From Scilla litardierei (Eukaryota; Streptophyta; Magnoliopsida; Asparagales; Asparagaceae): a DNA stretch of 64,000 bases. Within the stretch, counting starts at the first letter, position 1. Each line of letters starts with the position of its first letter. Below the pieces are notes generated by a model. That model ran no database searches. It was not told where the DNA came from and worked only from the letters and a program-made list of their open reading frames with translations. Below, piece after piece: positions 48,154 through 58,960 of the stretch. Made by a program: the position numbers and the translations under genes. Location of the stretch: NCBI GenBank assembly GCA_030789695.1, contig CM061141.1, positions 172,126,807 to 172,190,806 on the forward strand, read 5' to 3'.

Positions 48154-49172
48154 ATATGATTTTTATATGTCATTTTTCTGTGCTTGGTGCTATTTTCTAC
48201 ATTTTATGAAAGATATATATCTTTTTATCAATTGATAAGATTTTTATAGCTTAAATTTGTCTTCTATTATTTTCCAGTTGAGATGGTGATCTTTTTTATC
48301 AAAAGATATCCCTTTTAAGCCTAATTTTGTCTTATGTTATATTCTAGTTGAAAATAGCGATCTCTCGGTTCCAATGGATATTTTTGCAGATTTTTCTGAC
48401 CACCGGGCTATTTTCCACATTGTGGGAAGATGTTTCATTTTGTTGAATGATATGATTTCTTGGCCTAATTTTGACTTCTCTTATTTTTCAATTAAAGATG
48501 GCGATCTCCCAGTTCCAAGGACATTTTTACGGATTTTTCTGAGCTCAGGGCTATTTTAGACACTTTCTGGTAGATAAGAATCTTTATTTTAGATGAAATG
48601 ATTTTTATATCCTAACTTTTTATTCTCTTATTTTTCAGTTGAAGATGGCGATCTCCCATTTCCAAAGAAAATTTTTGCAGCTTTTTCTGATCTCCAGGCT
48701 ATTTTCTTCATTTTATTAAAGAAATGGATCTCTTTATTAAATGACTAGACTTTTATAGCCTAATTTTGGCTTCTCAAATTTTCCAGTTGAAGATGGCGAT
48801 CTCCAGGTTCCATCATACATTTTGTGGGAAGATATGAATCTTTTTATTAAAAGATATTATTTTTTGCCGAATTTCACCTTCTTTTTTTCAGTTGAAGATG
48901 ACGATCTCACGGTTCCAACGGACATTTGTGTGTATTTTTCTGAGCGGTGCTATTTTCTACATTTTATGGCAGATATAAATCTTTTTATTAAACGAAATGA
49001 TTATTTGGCCTTATTTTGTCTTCTCTTATTTTCAAGTTGATGATTACGATTTCCCAGTTCCAACGAACATTTTTTCATATTTTTCATAACTTCGAGCCAT
49101 TTTCTGCATTATCTGTTTGATATGAATATTTATATTAAATGATATGATTTTTATATCCTAATTTTGTCTTGT

Positions 49173-49245
49173 CATGCCATGCTTCCCATAATACTTGTGA
49201 GCGAGGACGCGAGCGGGTCCGCATGGGCTGACGTGGTGAAGCTTA
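49173..49245. other. 73-bp filler before the Sirevirus-like LTR
   Basis: GC-rich sequence (for example GAGGACGCGAGCGGGTCC) that is neither satellite nor part of the LTR. It may be filler from break repair or a trace of another insertion. The other end of the element is truncated, so a target duplication cannot be tested. Confidence 0.5.
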
Positions 49246-49639
49246 TGTTAAGTATTGGACTTTTCTCTGCTTGGTGTTAATGAAGAGCAAACATAAATAC
49301 TTGTGACTAATCCCCTATTTGCAGTTAATCCATTGCCTAAGCATATCATGAAGATCAATTAGCAATGGATGACACTCAAATATCATTGAAAGCAAAGGAA
49401 GTGGATTGGATGATCAAAGATAGTATTGAAGCTCCTAGAAGACTTCAAGCTCATGCGTTGGATAGAAGAGAGAGTTCTTCAAATGTAATCTTCTTGTTTC
49501 TCTTCTAGTATGTAGCTTAGAAGTAGAACTATGTTGGAGCACACACACATCTTCATTTCAGTCTTAGGAAATCATTAGATCAACCTTCCTTAGACTCCAA
49601 TTCATTTCTATCAAGAATGTGCATGTCAATTATCTCATC

Positions 49640-50290
49640 AGTCGACTGCTGAACAATTTACAGTCGCCTGTCTCAGAACAGTCGACTATTTTTTGTTCTA
49701 CAGTCGCCTGTTATGCACAAACTTAATTAGTCATTTTTTGGGCTTCTGAGCTTTAACTCTATCAGGCAGCTGCTGTGCATTTCACAGGCACATGTCCTAG
49801 TGACGGTCGACTGTGGTTTGTTACTCAGTCGCCTGTCTATCTTCAGCCCAAACCAATTCTCAGTTTTGATCAGGCCAGTCGACTAATGTTGTATTTACAG
49901 TCGACTATCCAACTGGCACAGTCGACTGTCAATGCTTCAACAGTTGTCTGTCTTTGAGCCTCTCTGAAGACTCAACTCTATGGAAAATGTCAGGGTTTGT
50001 GACAGTTGTCTGAAGAAGGAATTATTGTCGCCTTTTGGATTTATAGTCGACTGTCTTCTCTTCATCAGTCGTCTGTCCTGTATTCCCAGACTTTTCTAGG
50101 ACCTTCTTTACTTACCCTCATTACGGCCAGTCGTCTGTATAAGGATTTACAGTCGCCTGTTGGTTAAACTGGCGACTGTCTACTTCTTACCAGTCGACTG
50201 TCCACGTGGTAAGTTACCGTTATGAATTCTCATCTACCCTCTGTCACAGTGCAACAGTCGATTGTGAGTTGTTCAACAGTCAACTGTCTC
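49640..50290 (+). repeat. Palindrome cluster in the 5' LTR
   Basis: About twenty copies or variants of the 10-bp palindrome CAGTCGACTG and its relative CAGTCGCCTG, spaced 15-45 bp apart and often paired. Dense palindromes upstream of the TATA box are a known Sirevirus LTR feature, presumed to be regulatory. The core includes a CG step that could be methylated. Confidence 0.85.
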
Positions 50291-50370
50291 GTGCGCAAAT
50301 TCTTTCCGTTCAGCTTTTCTTCATAGATTTCAAAGGGGTTTTGGGGATTTTGTTTGAAGGGTTTGAGTAA

Positions 50371-50380
50371 ACTATAAAAG
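50371..50380 (+). promoter_or_regulatory. TATA box of the 5' LTR
   Basis: ACTATAAAAG lies about 80 bp after the last palindrome and is followed by GAAGCCTC. The equivalent site in the related solo LTR is CTATATATAC at 57221-57230, followed by TTGAAGGGCTTC. Confidence 0.6.
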
Positions 50381-51067
50381 AAGCCTCTACTGTTCCATTG
50401 AGAGGTTAACTCATTTGATTATTCATTTGCTCAAACATTCAAGCTTTCATTCTAAAAGATCAAAGCTCTCAAATTCCAAGAGCCCTAGAATTCCTATCTT
50501 TCATCTCTTGCCCTCCAACCTAGAACCAAAGAGAAATCTTCTAGGCATTTGGTGCAGTCAAGAGAAAGGGATTTCCTCTCTTACAAGAGAGTCATTCAAC
50601 ACACAACACACTTCTCCTTCAAGTTCTACTTCAAGGCATAGGTGATTGTAAGTGTTGTTTAATTTCATATTTCATAACTTTCGTTATTTGATTTACTCTC
50701 GGGTTATGAGAGTGTTTTGCTTGCTCCCAAGTTATGGGAGTCAAGGACATCGAGTGTATTTCGATTTCACTTGTAGGGTTGCTACAAGTGGGGTTTTAAG
50801 GAAACATCAAGTTAGGGTTCTAACTTGAGTATCTGGTGGTATCCAGGTGGAAGGGACGTAGGATTACCGGGAACAAGTCGGGAAGTGACTTGAGTAATCC
50901 GAACCCTTGAAACATCCTGCGTTTGCATTGTTTAATTTTGGGGTTTACTTTTATTCCGCATTAATTGTTGGTTAGGAATTTAATTTGGTGTAACTATCTT
51001 TTTAAATTGCATAAACACTAGTCAACCCACCTTTTAGTATTTTTCCCATAGCCAGGATCCTTACAAT

Positions 51068-51079
51068 TGGTATCGGAGC
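51068..51079 (+). other. Primer binding site (initiator Met tRNA)
   Basis: TGGTATCGGAGC differs by one base from the TGGTATCAGAGC used by most plant Copia elements. It starts two bases after the LTR end and so fixes that end at 51065. Confidence 0.88.
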
Positions 51080-51093
51080 ACTGGTTTAAAGCT

Positions 51094-52290
51094 ATGGCAT
51101 CCAACAACAACAACAACGTTCCTCCACCGACTTCGTACAACAATCACGATCGTGATGGAGCATCCATAGTATTCGAAGGACAATCAACGGTGTGTCCTCC
51201 GCGTTTCAATGACACGAACATCGGCTATTGGAAATGTCGGATGGAGACGTTCATAAGGATTCCCTTTGGAGAACCCTCCACAAGGAATACGTCGAGCCCA
51301 CTGAAGAGGATTTCGACAAATGGACGCCCTCCGAGAAGTCTGTCGAAGTTAACAACGCAAAGGCAATGAACGCTCTTCATTGTGCGTTGGACCTGGATGA
51401 GTTCAATAAGATATGCACATGTAAGAGTGCTTATCAAATTTGGAACCATCTCGTTGTTACCCATGAGTGAACGAACAAGGTAAAACTCTCTAAACGATAT
51501 GTTGACGATATGTTTCACATGCATGAAAATGAAAGCATATCAACAATGTACAGACATTTTACCGACATAACCAATGAACTGGAAGCGCTTGGGCAAACCT
51601 ACACCAACCAAAGAAGGTGAGAAATATCATAATTGGGATGACCTCCAAATGGAACGAAGAGTTATCACTATTGAGGAGGTCAATGACATGAAGAATTACA
51701 CTGTCGTGAATCTAATCGGTACTCTCATGTCTTACGAAGTAAGACGAGAGAACCGATTGAAGATTCGAGCTATGATGAACCCTTCGGAGGCCAAGAAGAA
51801 AGCTTTAGCATTCAAGGCTAATTCTTCATCCTCCGATAGTGAAGAATCAGAAAATGAGATGGACTTGGAGGAGATGGCTCCAATGCGAAGAAGTTCCAAC
51901 GCTTCTTTCTCAAAGGTAAATTTCCCTCTAAGAATAGATTCGAGTCTACTAATAACACTTCCTCACTTTGCTTTAAGTGTAATAAGCCAGTGCACATCAA
52001 GAAGGATTGCCCAATGCTCCAAAACAAAGAGAAGTGGAAGGCTCCGAAGTACCACAAGTCCGACAAGAATAAGAAAGATAAGAAGAAAGGACTAGTCGGT
52101 ACATTCGATGACTCAAGTTGAGACTCATCAAGTGAATCCGATGATGAGAAGGGTGAAAGTGCCCACATGTGCTTCATAGCCCGGGAAGATTCACTCTCCG
52201 AGGACAGTGATTCCGACATCGATGAATCCAATGTAACTATGGATGAATTGCGTATTGCTAATGAAGAACTATTTTCCAAGTATCAATATT
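51094..52290 (+). pseudogene. Sirevirus-like gag, N-terminal part with CCHC knuckle
   Basis: The ATG at 51094 is 15 bp after the primer site. The start (ASNNNNNVPPPTSYN, then PPRFNDTNIGYWKCRM) is the usual Copia gag beginning. After a frameshift near 51240, frame 51228-51470 carries the UBN2-type core (NAKAMNALHCALDLDEF). A TGA at 51468-51470 and another frameshift near 51600 follow. Frame 51605-52118 holds VVNLIGTLMSYEVR and the acidic SSSSDSEESENEMD stretch. The zinc knuckle CFKCNKPVHIKKDC is at 51969-52010, in yet another frame. All parts of a capsid protein are present, but broken at least four times. Confidence 0.8.
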
Positions 52291-52292
52291 AA

Positions 52293-53409
52293 ATGCTTAG
52301 ATATACTAGTTTAAAGAAAGTGAATATTAACAAGACATACATTGCATGCATTATCAACAATGACACCATTGTTGATACACTAACTCTTGAGAAAGCAAAC
52401 TTGGCTTCTCAAAATGTCATCTTGAGAAATGAGGTGAATTCCCTCAAATCTCAACTAGATCAAACATATCCTAAGGATAATAGTGATCTAGCTTCACAAA
52501 ACACACAATTGGGTTTAGAGAATGATTCTCTTAAAACCTAAGTGCACGAGCTCAAAGCACGGGTGTCCACCTTGGACACTAACATTTCTTCTCTTAAGGA
52601 GAAATATGAGCTCATGTCCTCCCGTATTATGAGATTTAATAAGGGAAAAGGACAATTGGAGGATTTTCTAGCAAACCAATTTCCAGCCACACATCGTGTT
52701 GGTCTTGGTTTTGTGGAAGCGAATGCATCCAATGCTCGCACCTCCTATAGTGGTATCACTATAGACTTTGTGAGGCCATCCTCTGGTGCATCCACAAGTG
52801 GTGTCAAAGACACTATAGGTAGCAAACCTACCAAGAAAGTCACCACTTCACAATCTCTTCCTTTTGGTAAGAAACCCATTACGGGTGGAAACCAAAAGAG
52901 AGGTCATGCTTACATGTACACCAACCTTCATCCAGGTAGGAAATCTCCTACTTCACAAGTGGATACTCATGTCACTTTCTATACTCCACACCCACGGACA
53001 CGTGCAAATCGACATGAGAAATACTCATGTACATGCTCCTACTCACTCATATGCTCATGCGCATCATTCCTACATGTATGCTCACCCTTCACATGTCATG
53101 CATGCTCCATATGGTTCATACAACTTGCATGTTCCTAAGCATGCATACTACCCACATATGTCTAATGCATATCCTCCTAATTTTTATGCTAGAACTCATG
53201 TTCCTAGGATGCACACACCTCATAGAAAACAATCTATTGTGCATGCAACTAGGAAAAGGACTCACAAAACATACACTATTTGGGGTCATAAGAACACTAG
53301 CTTAAATGATAGGAATGCCTATGTTAATTCCTGTTTTTATGATGTTATTAATAGTGGTAATTATGTTGGGAAGCTGAAGTCCACTTGGACTTGGCTTCCA
53401 AAGGGCTAA
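52293..53409 (+). pseudogene. Gag C-terminal coiled-coil and His-rich linker
   Basis: Frames 52293-52541 and 52542-53138 (one TAA at 52539-52541 between them) encode heptad-like leucine repeats (LTLEKANLASQN, LKARVSTLDTNISSL), then RFNKGKGQLEDFL and a VGLGF motif. In other Sireviruses this lies between the knuckle and protease. A shift near 52990 leads to frame 52864-53409, unusually rich in His, Tyr and Met (SYAHAHHSYMYAHPSHVMHA), and ending TWTWLPKG just before the protease. The His-rich stretch probably acts as a linker. I know of no set function for it. Confidence 0.65.
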
Positions 53410-53475
53410 TCCCCTTGGACCCAACAAAAATTGGTACCATAAGCTTATGGTATATCATATAGGGACCCAAGAAGA

Positions 53476-54080
53476 AGAAAGAGGGCAATAAATGTCATAT
53501 TGGCTCTAAAAGGAAAGGATGGATACTCGACAGTGGTTGCTCCAAACACATGACGGGAGATCCCTCACTACTCTCCGAAGTGATTAGCATTAAGGATGGT
53601 GCAACGGTCACCTTTGGAGGTACTGAAAAGGGAACCATCATTGGAGTAGGTAATGTCGGTAACCCTTCCAAACCACTCATTACTAATTTATATTTATTAT
53701 ATCATAACATTATCTCTATTAGTCAACTTTGTGACAAAGGTTACAAGGTTAACTTTGGAGAGGGTATGCGTGAAATTATTGATTTTGATTCACATGTTTT
53801 ATTTACCGGTATTAGGTGTAAGAATATTTATTATTTGAGCTTGCCAAAAACCGTAGAACATTGCTTAGTTGCTAATACAAATGAACAACTATTATGGTAT
53901 CGCCTTTTTAGTCATGTGCATTTCAAGCACTTATATAAGTTAGCTAAGCATGATCTTGTCAAAGGTTTTCCAAAAATTGATTTTAGTAAGAAAAACTTTT
54001 GTGATTCATGTCAAAGAGGTAAACTTAGTAAATCATCTTTCAAGCTTAAAGAAGGCATAAAATCTAAGAGGCCCCTATAA
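53476..54080 (+). pseudogene. Sirevirus-like protease and pre-integrase zinc region
   Basis: The frame runs through GWILDSGCSKHMTGD; the catalytic Asp codon is at 53529-53531 in the Ty1/copia DSG motif. It continues through the protease body to the integrase zinc finger, with LLWYRLFSHVHFKHL and CDSCQRGK. The first zinc-binding His of the usual WHxRLGH motif is Tyr here, so the finger may be damaged even apart from the stop. A TAA at 54078-54080 ends the frame just before the conserved LDLFGP motif. Confidence 0.8.
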
Positions 54081-55077
54081 TTACATCATCTAGATTTGTT
54101 TGGGCCAACTAGAAACCGCTTCTTTAGGTAATGCTCATTATGGATTAGTTGTTGTTGACGACTTCTCTAGATTTACTTGGGTCTCATTTTTAACTAATAA
54201 GAATGAAGCTTTTGAAGAGTTTACCATATTTGCAAAGAAAATTCAAAATTTCTTAGGATCCACCATAATCACTGTTCGTAGTGATCATGGAGGAGAATTT
54301 GAGAACGAGTCTTTTACAAAGTTTTGTGATGACACCAGGATAACTCACAATTTTTCTTTTCCTCGTGTACCACCACAAAATGGTGATGTAGAGAGAAAGA
54401 ATATGACTCTTATTGAGTGTGCTCGTACCATGTTCCATGATAGTCATCTTGGACTACAATTTTGGACAGAGGCGGTGTACACGACATGTTATGTGCTCAA
54501 TGGGATCATAGTGAGACCCCGAACAAACAAAACGTGTTTTGAGTTATTCTATGACAAAAAGCCACAAGTTAAATATTTTCGAGTTCTTGGTTCAAAATGC
54601 TTTATCAAGAACACCTTTAGTAACTTAGAAAAATTTGAGCCAAGATCCGATGAAGGAATTTTTGTTGGATATTCCACACGTAGCAAAGCCTATCGGATAT
54701 ACAACAAAACTTCTTCAATGATCGAGGAATCACTACACGTATCATTTTATGAAGATTTTGATTTTCCTCATGTTATTGATGATAGTGTAAATGTTAAATG
54801 TGATTCTCTTAGTAATGTCAAGATTAATGATTCTATTCTTGAGACTAACACTACTAATGAGATTATTGAAGATGTTCCAAGTGATGCAGGGATTCCTAAA
54901 GCTTACCCAACTGTTCGCAACCACCCTCATGACCAAATTATTGGAGATATTGGTGTGGGTGTTCGAACGAGGTCTAGAATTGAAGAATTCTCTCATTACG
55001 CATTCATCTCTACCATTGAGCCAAAGAACATCCAAGAAGCATGTGAGGATAGCTCTTGGATAGTGGCAATGGAATAA
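54081..55077 (+). pseudogene. Sirevirus-like integrase core
   Basis: After LDLFGPTR a one-base frameshift near 54112-54122 joins the long frame 54100-55077. The catalytic triad is kept: VVDDFSRFTW (Asp codons 54157-54162), SDHGGEF (Asp 54283-54285) and GDVERKN (Glu 54391-54393). The FVGYSTRSKAYRIYN segment and a variable linker (about 54790-54960) follow, as usual. The linker is followed by the start of RT and a TAA at 55075-55077. Integrase would insert the cDNA copy. This copy lacks a proper start. Confidence 0.82.
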
Positions 55078-55665
55078 GAACTCATGCAATTCGAGAGAAA
55101 TGAAGTTTGGGAGCTCGATCCTCTTCCAAGTGGTCACCAAGTGATTGGGACCAAGTGGATCTTCAAGAACAAGACCGATGAGGACGAGTTCATCACAAGA
55201 AACAAAGCAAGGTTATTAGCTCAAGGCTACCAGCAAGAAGAAGGTATTGACTTTGAATAATCTTTTGCCCCTATAGCTAGATTAGAAGCTATTAGATTGC
55301 TTTTATCTTTTGCATCTTATAAGAATCTCAAACTGTTTCAAATAGATGTTAAAAGTGCATTTTTAAATGGTATTGTTAATGAAGAAGTTTATGTTTCTCA
55401 ACCACCTGGTTTCATACATGAAAAATTTCCAAACCATGTTTTCAAACTTAAGAAAGCGTTGTATGGGTTGAGACAAGCTCCTAGAGCTTGGTATGATCGA
55501 CTCAAAACCTTTCTTTTAGATTTAGGTTTTAAAATGGGTGAAGTTGATTCAACACTTTTTATTAAGGATTATGAAAGTGACGTCCTTTTAATTCAAGTTT
55601 ATGTAGACGATATTATATTTGGTCTACTAACTTTAATCTTTGTCAAGAATTTTCTAAGTCTATGA
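55066..55665 (+). pseudogene. Sirevirus-like reverse transcriptase, N-terminal and palm
   Basis: Standard plant Copia RT motifs in order: QFERNEVWELDPLP, GTKWIFKNK, NKARLLAQGY, a TAA at 55258-55260, then DVKSAFLNG, ALYGLRQAPRAWYDRL and the catalytic YVDD (55600-55611). A one-base loss just after the YVDD block (about 55620) throws the frame off until 55662. Active-site residues are intact. The protein is not. Confidence 0.85.
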
Positions 55666-56227
55666 AGGATGAATTCGAGATGAGCCATATGGGTGAGCTC
55701 AACTATTTCCTTGGACTGCAAATTTGGCAAATGAAAGATGAGACTTTCATACATCAAACCAAGTACACATGGGAGCTTATCAAGCGATTTAGTATGGAAT
55801 CGTCTTCAAGCAAACGCACTCCCATGAGTACGATGACCCATCTACACAAGGATGAGAACGGAAAAGATATAGACGTTCGTTTATATCAAGATATGATCGG
55901 AAGCTTACTCTATTTAATTGCTAATAGGCCCGATATCATGTTTTCTGTATGCCTTTGTGCTAGATATCAAGCTAGACCTAAGGAATCACACTTGATTGCG
56001 GTCAAACGAATTTTTCGTTACCTTAATCATTCACTAGATTATGGGTTACTTTACCCTAAATCTAGGACATATGAGTTAATCTCATATAGTGATGCCGACT
56101 TTTCCGGATTCAAATCCGATAGGAAGAGTACTAGTGACACTTGTCATTTTCTAGGAAATTCCCTTGTTTCTTGGTTCTCCAAGAAACAGAACTCGGTATC
56201 ATTGTCCATGACTGAAGCGAAATATAT
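55662..56227 (+). pseudogene. Sirevirus-like RT thumb and RNase H, first half
   Basis: The frame continues the RT with MSHMGELNYFLGLQ, a QTKYTWELIKRF segment and the RSLLY-like GSLLYLIANRPDI. RNase H follows with YSDADFSGFKSDRKST and LVSWFSKKQNSVSLSMTEAKY, giving the first acidic catalytic residues. At codon AKY-I it is cut by the solo LTR and resumes at 57957. Confidence 0.85.
56223..56227. repeat. 5-bp target duplication, left copy
   Basis: TATAT precedes the solo LTR and is repeated at 57952-57956. Taking out the LTR and one copy restores the RNase H reading frame exactly. Confidence 0.85.
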
Positions 56228-56639
56228 TGTTGAGTATTGACTCCCTGGATTTGGTTTTGATGATGAACAAACATAAATATCGTGAACTGACTCTTTGTGA
56301 GCGTAGTTATGGAGATCATCGCCAAAATTCTATGAACATCAAAAGCGACGTCTCAAGACTTCTCAAAGCGCGTGATCGTATGCCTGAAGCTACGTTGAAG
56401 CTCTAGGAGCATTATTGAAGTCAAGAGATTCGGATTGAAGCTTTTGAAGACGGTTCGTCAAGTTTTATTTATAGTTTTCTAGTTTCGTTTCGTAGAATGA
56501 TAAGCCTTGAGTAGGTCTTACGTTTTAATCTTCATAACGCTCATATCTTAGAGCTAGGATCTTATTAGAAGCACATACAAACTTTCCCGAAGCTTCACGC
56601 TTCGTTACGCGGCTTCTTGTGCATCTTAGTTGGTTCAAG

Positions 56640-57165
56640 AAGAAGAACCAATCGACTAGATGGCAATCTAGTCGGTCGGCAATCCTTCTTGAACCGACTA
56701 GAATGCATTGTTCATTTTCAGCTCATTCACTGTTTACATTTAGTCGGTCCAAGAAGGTTCACCGACCGACTAGTTGTCAAACTAGTCGGTTCGGAATCCT
56801 TCTTAGACCGACTAGTTGTGTATTCATTTTTCAGCCTAACTTACTGTTTACAGTTAGTCGGTCAAAGAACAACGATCGACTGACTAGTTGTGAAACTAGT
56901 CGGTTGGAATTTGCTCTTAAACCGACTAGCTGTCTTTGGATTCAACCACTTTGATTTCATCTCTTAGTCGGTCAAAGAACACTCACCGACCGACTAGTTA
57001 TGAAACTAGTCGGTTGGCAAGTCTTCTTAGACCGACTAGTTCTTTATTGTCTGAACTTTCTCTTTTGGCTGTTCTCCAGTTAGTCTGTTCATGTTGAATC
57101 ACCGACCGACTAGTTGAGAAACTAGTCGGTCAGTGATCCTTCTTTGACCGACTAGACTGCTTCAG
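56640..57165 (+). repeat. Palindrome cluster in the solo LTR
   Basis: About five units of roughly 100 bp. Each has a TTAGTCGGTC start, a CACCGACCGACTAGTTG middle and an AACTAGTCGGT...ACCGACTAG close. Arms pair within and between units, so long hairpins could form. It takes the same position relative to the TATA box as the cluster at 49640-50290 but with an unrelated core word. Confidence 0.85.
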
Positions 57166-57220
57166 AATAGAGCCGTTGGAGCATTAAATGCCTCGATTTT
57201 TGCTCTCTCTTTCCTCTATC

Positions 57221-57230
57221 CTATATATAC
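57221..57230 (+). promoter_or_regulatory. TATA box of the solo LTR
   Basis: CTATATATAC lies about 55 bp after the last palindrome. The sense of transcription is plus, the same as the host element. Confidence 0.6.
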
Positions 57231-57951
57231 TTGAAGGGCTTCTTGCTATGCATTCAAGGCTGATATTAATTGCATTTTAGAGAATCAAAGAGAAGCATTT
57301 ATTCACATCTTTCAAGCTTTCATTTCTCACAAGAATCTCTCCTCACTCTTATTCCTAAATAGAGATTCTCATTGATTGTGAGCCACTCAAGCCAAGAGCT
57401 TGATTCTAGGTCATCAACTCCACCCTAGGCTTCTATTGCTGGTCAACTCCTTGGAGCTACGGTTTGGTGACTTCTTATCCTCCAAAATCCTCATTGCCCC
57501 AAATTCGTAAGTTTACTCAAGGCATAGGATTTTGTTGGTAAGCATTTCATATTACAATTTACTTTGATATTGCAAGTTTTACTCTCGGTTGTGAGAGTTG
57601 TTTGTGATCCCGGTTTGTGGGAGTCACATTTTCATTTGTGTATGATTTGATCTTGTAGAGGTTTTCTACAAGTATTTCATAGTGCAAATTTGAGTTAGAG
57701 GTTTCTAACTCAAGTAGCCGGAGGGGATCCGGGTGTTTGGGACGTAGGATCACCGGGAACAAGTCGGGGAGACTTGGGTGGATCCGAACCCGTTATATTG
57801 TTTGTTTGCGATTGTATTTCTTTGTTGTCAATATTTTCATTTCCGCATTGTTGGTTGAGTTTGCAAGATAATTAGGAATTATCTTCTTAATTATTTTAAA
57901 GTACTATTCACCCCCCTCTAGTACTTGTGTAGTAGCTATCAGGGCATTACG

Positions 57952-57956
57952 TATAT
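57952..57956. repeat. 5-bp target duplication, right copy
   Basis: TATAT, identical to 56223-56227, lies immediately after the last base of the solo LTR. Confidence 0.85.
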
Positions 57957-58374
57957 TACCACGGGTCTTGCATGTGCACAAGTTCTTTGGATGAGACACA
58001 CTCTTAAAGACTATGGTGTCAATTGTGATACTTGTCCTATCATGGTTGATAACCAAAGTGCTATATGTCTTTCCAAGAATCTGGTACATCACTCCCGTAC
58101 CAAACACATAGATGTGAGACACCATTTTATCAATGATCAAGTAGCTAAGAAGGACATCATCTTAGAGTACATTGAAACCCAAAAACAAATAGTCGACATC
58201 TTCACTAAACCTTTTAAAGAAGATTCTTTTGTGAGGTTACGTGGAGAATTGGGGATTATGGGTGAATCTGAAATTTATGAGTTCAACCTACACGTCATAT
58301 CATATTTGGACTCATATCATCATGGTACTTCTTTTCTTTTGATAGATTATATATTTCTCATATATTTGGTTTAA
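57957..58374 (+). pseudogene. Sirevirus-like RNase H, second half
   Basis: Continuation of the frame cut at 56227: GLACAQVLWMRHTLKDYGV, then MVDNQSAICLSKN (the remaining catalytic Asp), HIDVRHHFINDQV and IFTKPFKEDSFVRLRGELGI. These are the usual last motifs of Copia pol. The frame ends with a TAA at 58372-58374 after a short non-conserved tail. Confidence 0.85.
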
Positions 58375-58548
58375 GAAAGTTTATTGAGATTTTGTTGATT
58401 TCGTGAGTTTTTGGATTGTGTTAAGAGACTTGTGTGTTAAACGATTATATCTTGATATTGATTTCTTGATGAGATTTATGTTAGAGTATAGGTCCTAGGG
58501 TGAGTTGAATCTATCCTCTGTATTTTAACCTCACTGTGCATTTTTGGA

Positions 58549-58875
58549 CCATGACAGACGACTGTCTTTCCTTCGACAGTCTACTGCCCTACTCTATTTT
58601 TCTCATACTGCAGACTGTATCTTTTGCACAGGTGACTGATGACAACTTTACAGTCGACCGTCTGATCATCAGGCGCCTGTCCATATCTTCAGTGGTCTCT
58701 GTTTTTATGTCATCAAATATTTGATTCTCAGTCAATCGACTGATGAGTAATATACAGTTGACTGTCTCTCCGACAGGTGACTGTGATTTACCCAACAGTC
58801 GACTGGCTGTCAACCTAAGCCAATTTTTATCCTTTGAACCAGTCGACTGACGATAGTTCATCAGTCCACTGTCAA
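58549..58875 (+). repeat. Internal palindrome cluster upstream of the post-pol ORF
   Basis: About fifteen variants of CAGTCGACTG/CAGGTGACTG words lie between the end of pol and the extra ORF (for example CAGACGACTG, CAGTCGACTG and CAGTCGACTGACG). This is the same word as in the host LTR but lies in the internal domain. Normally such a cluster would be expected only in the LTR. Confidence 0.75.
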
Positions 58876-58950
58876 CTGTTGTGGCGGTTCGTTTATTTGA
58901 TCTGAGCCGTCGATTTTTCGATCCAACGGCCCAGATTCTTTTGACCCCTT

Positions 58951-58960
58951 GTTATATCTA
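58951..58960 (+). promoter_or_regulatory. Candidate internal TATA element
   Basis: GTTATATCTA follows the internal palindrome cluster. It precedes a 250-bp pyrimidine-rich leader (repeated CTCTCTC and CGATT words) that ends at the ATG at 59212. The order palindromes, TATA, leader, ORF repeats the design of the LTR. That it is a promoter is inference. Confidence 0.35.

Larger units (their letters stand above)
42337..49172 (+). repeat. 148-bp satellite array, block 8
   Basis: About 46 monomers. It contains the second higher-order pair (from 42459), a rearranged monomer near 45240-45345 made of short duplicated pieces, a shortened monomer near 46590, and the composite inverted module near 48.0 kb. 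That module is followed by types 6-7-1-2-3-4 (about 48430-49140). The array ends at TATATCCTAATTTTGTCTTG just before the Sirevirus-like element. Confidence 0.95.
49246..51065 (+). repeat. 5' LTR of the Sirevirus-like element
   Basis: It starts TGTTAAGTATTGGAC, ends GGATCCTTACA, and is 1820 bp long. The first 280 bp match 60700-60980. It contains the palindrome cluster (49640-50290), a TATA box (50371-50380) and a conserved late segment, GACGTAGGATTACCGGGAAC then AAGTCGGGAAG. That late segment is nearly the same in the solo LTR at 57740-57770. Confidence 0.88.
56228..57951 (+). mobile_element. Solo LTR of a related Sirevirus-like family
   Basis: It is 1724 bp, begins TGTTGAGTATTGACTCCCTGG, and ends GGGCATTACG (ACA with its last base changed to G). 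It is flanked by the TATAT duplication and contains no internal domain, so it is what remains after recombination between two LTRs. Its organisation parallels the host element's LTR: a near-identical start, a palindrome cluster (here built on ACTAGTCGG/CCGACTAG, about 56640-57160), a TATA box at 57221-57230, and a shared GACGTAGGATCACCGGGAAC segment. The palindrome core differs completely from the host's CAGTCGACTG, so the two are sister families rather than one. Confidence 0.9.
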
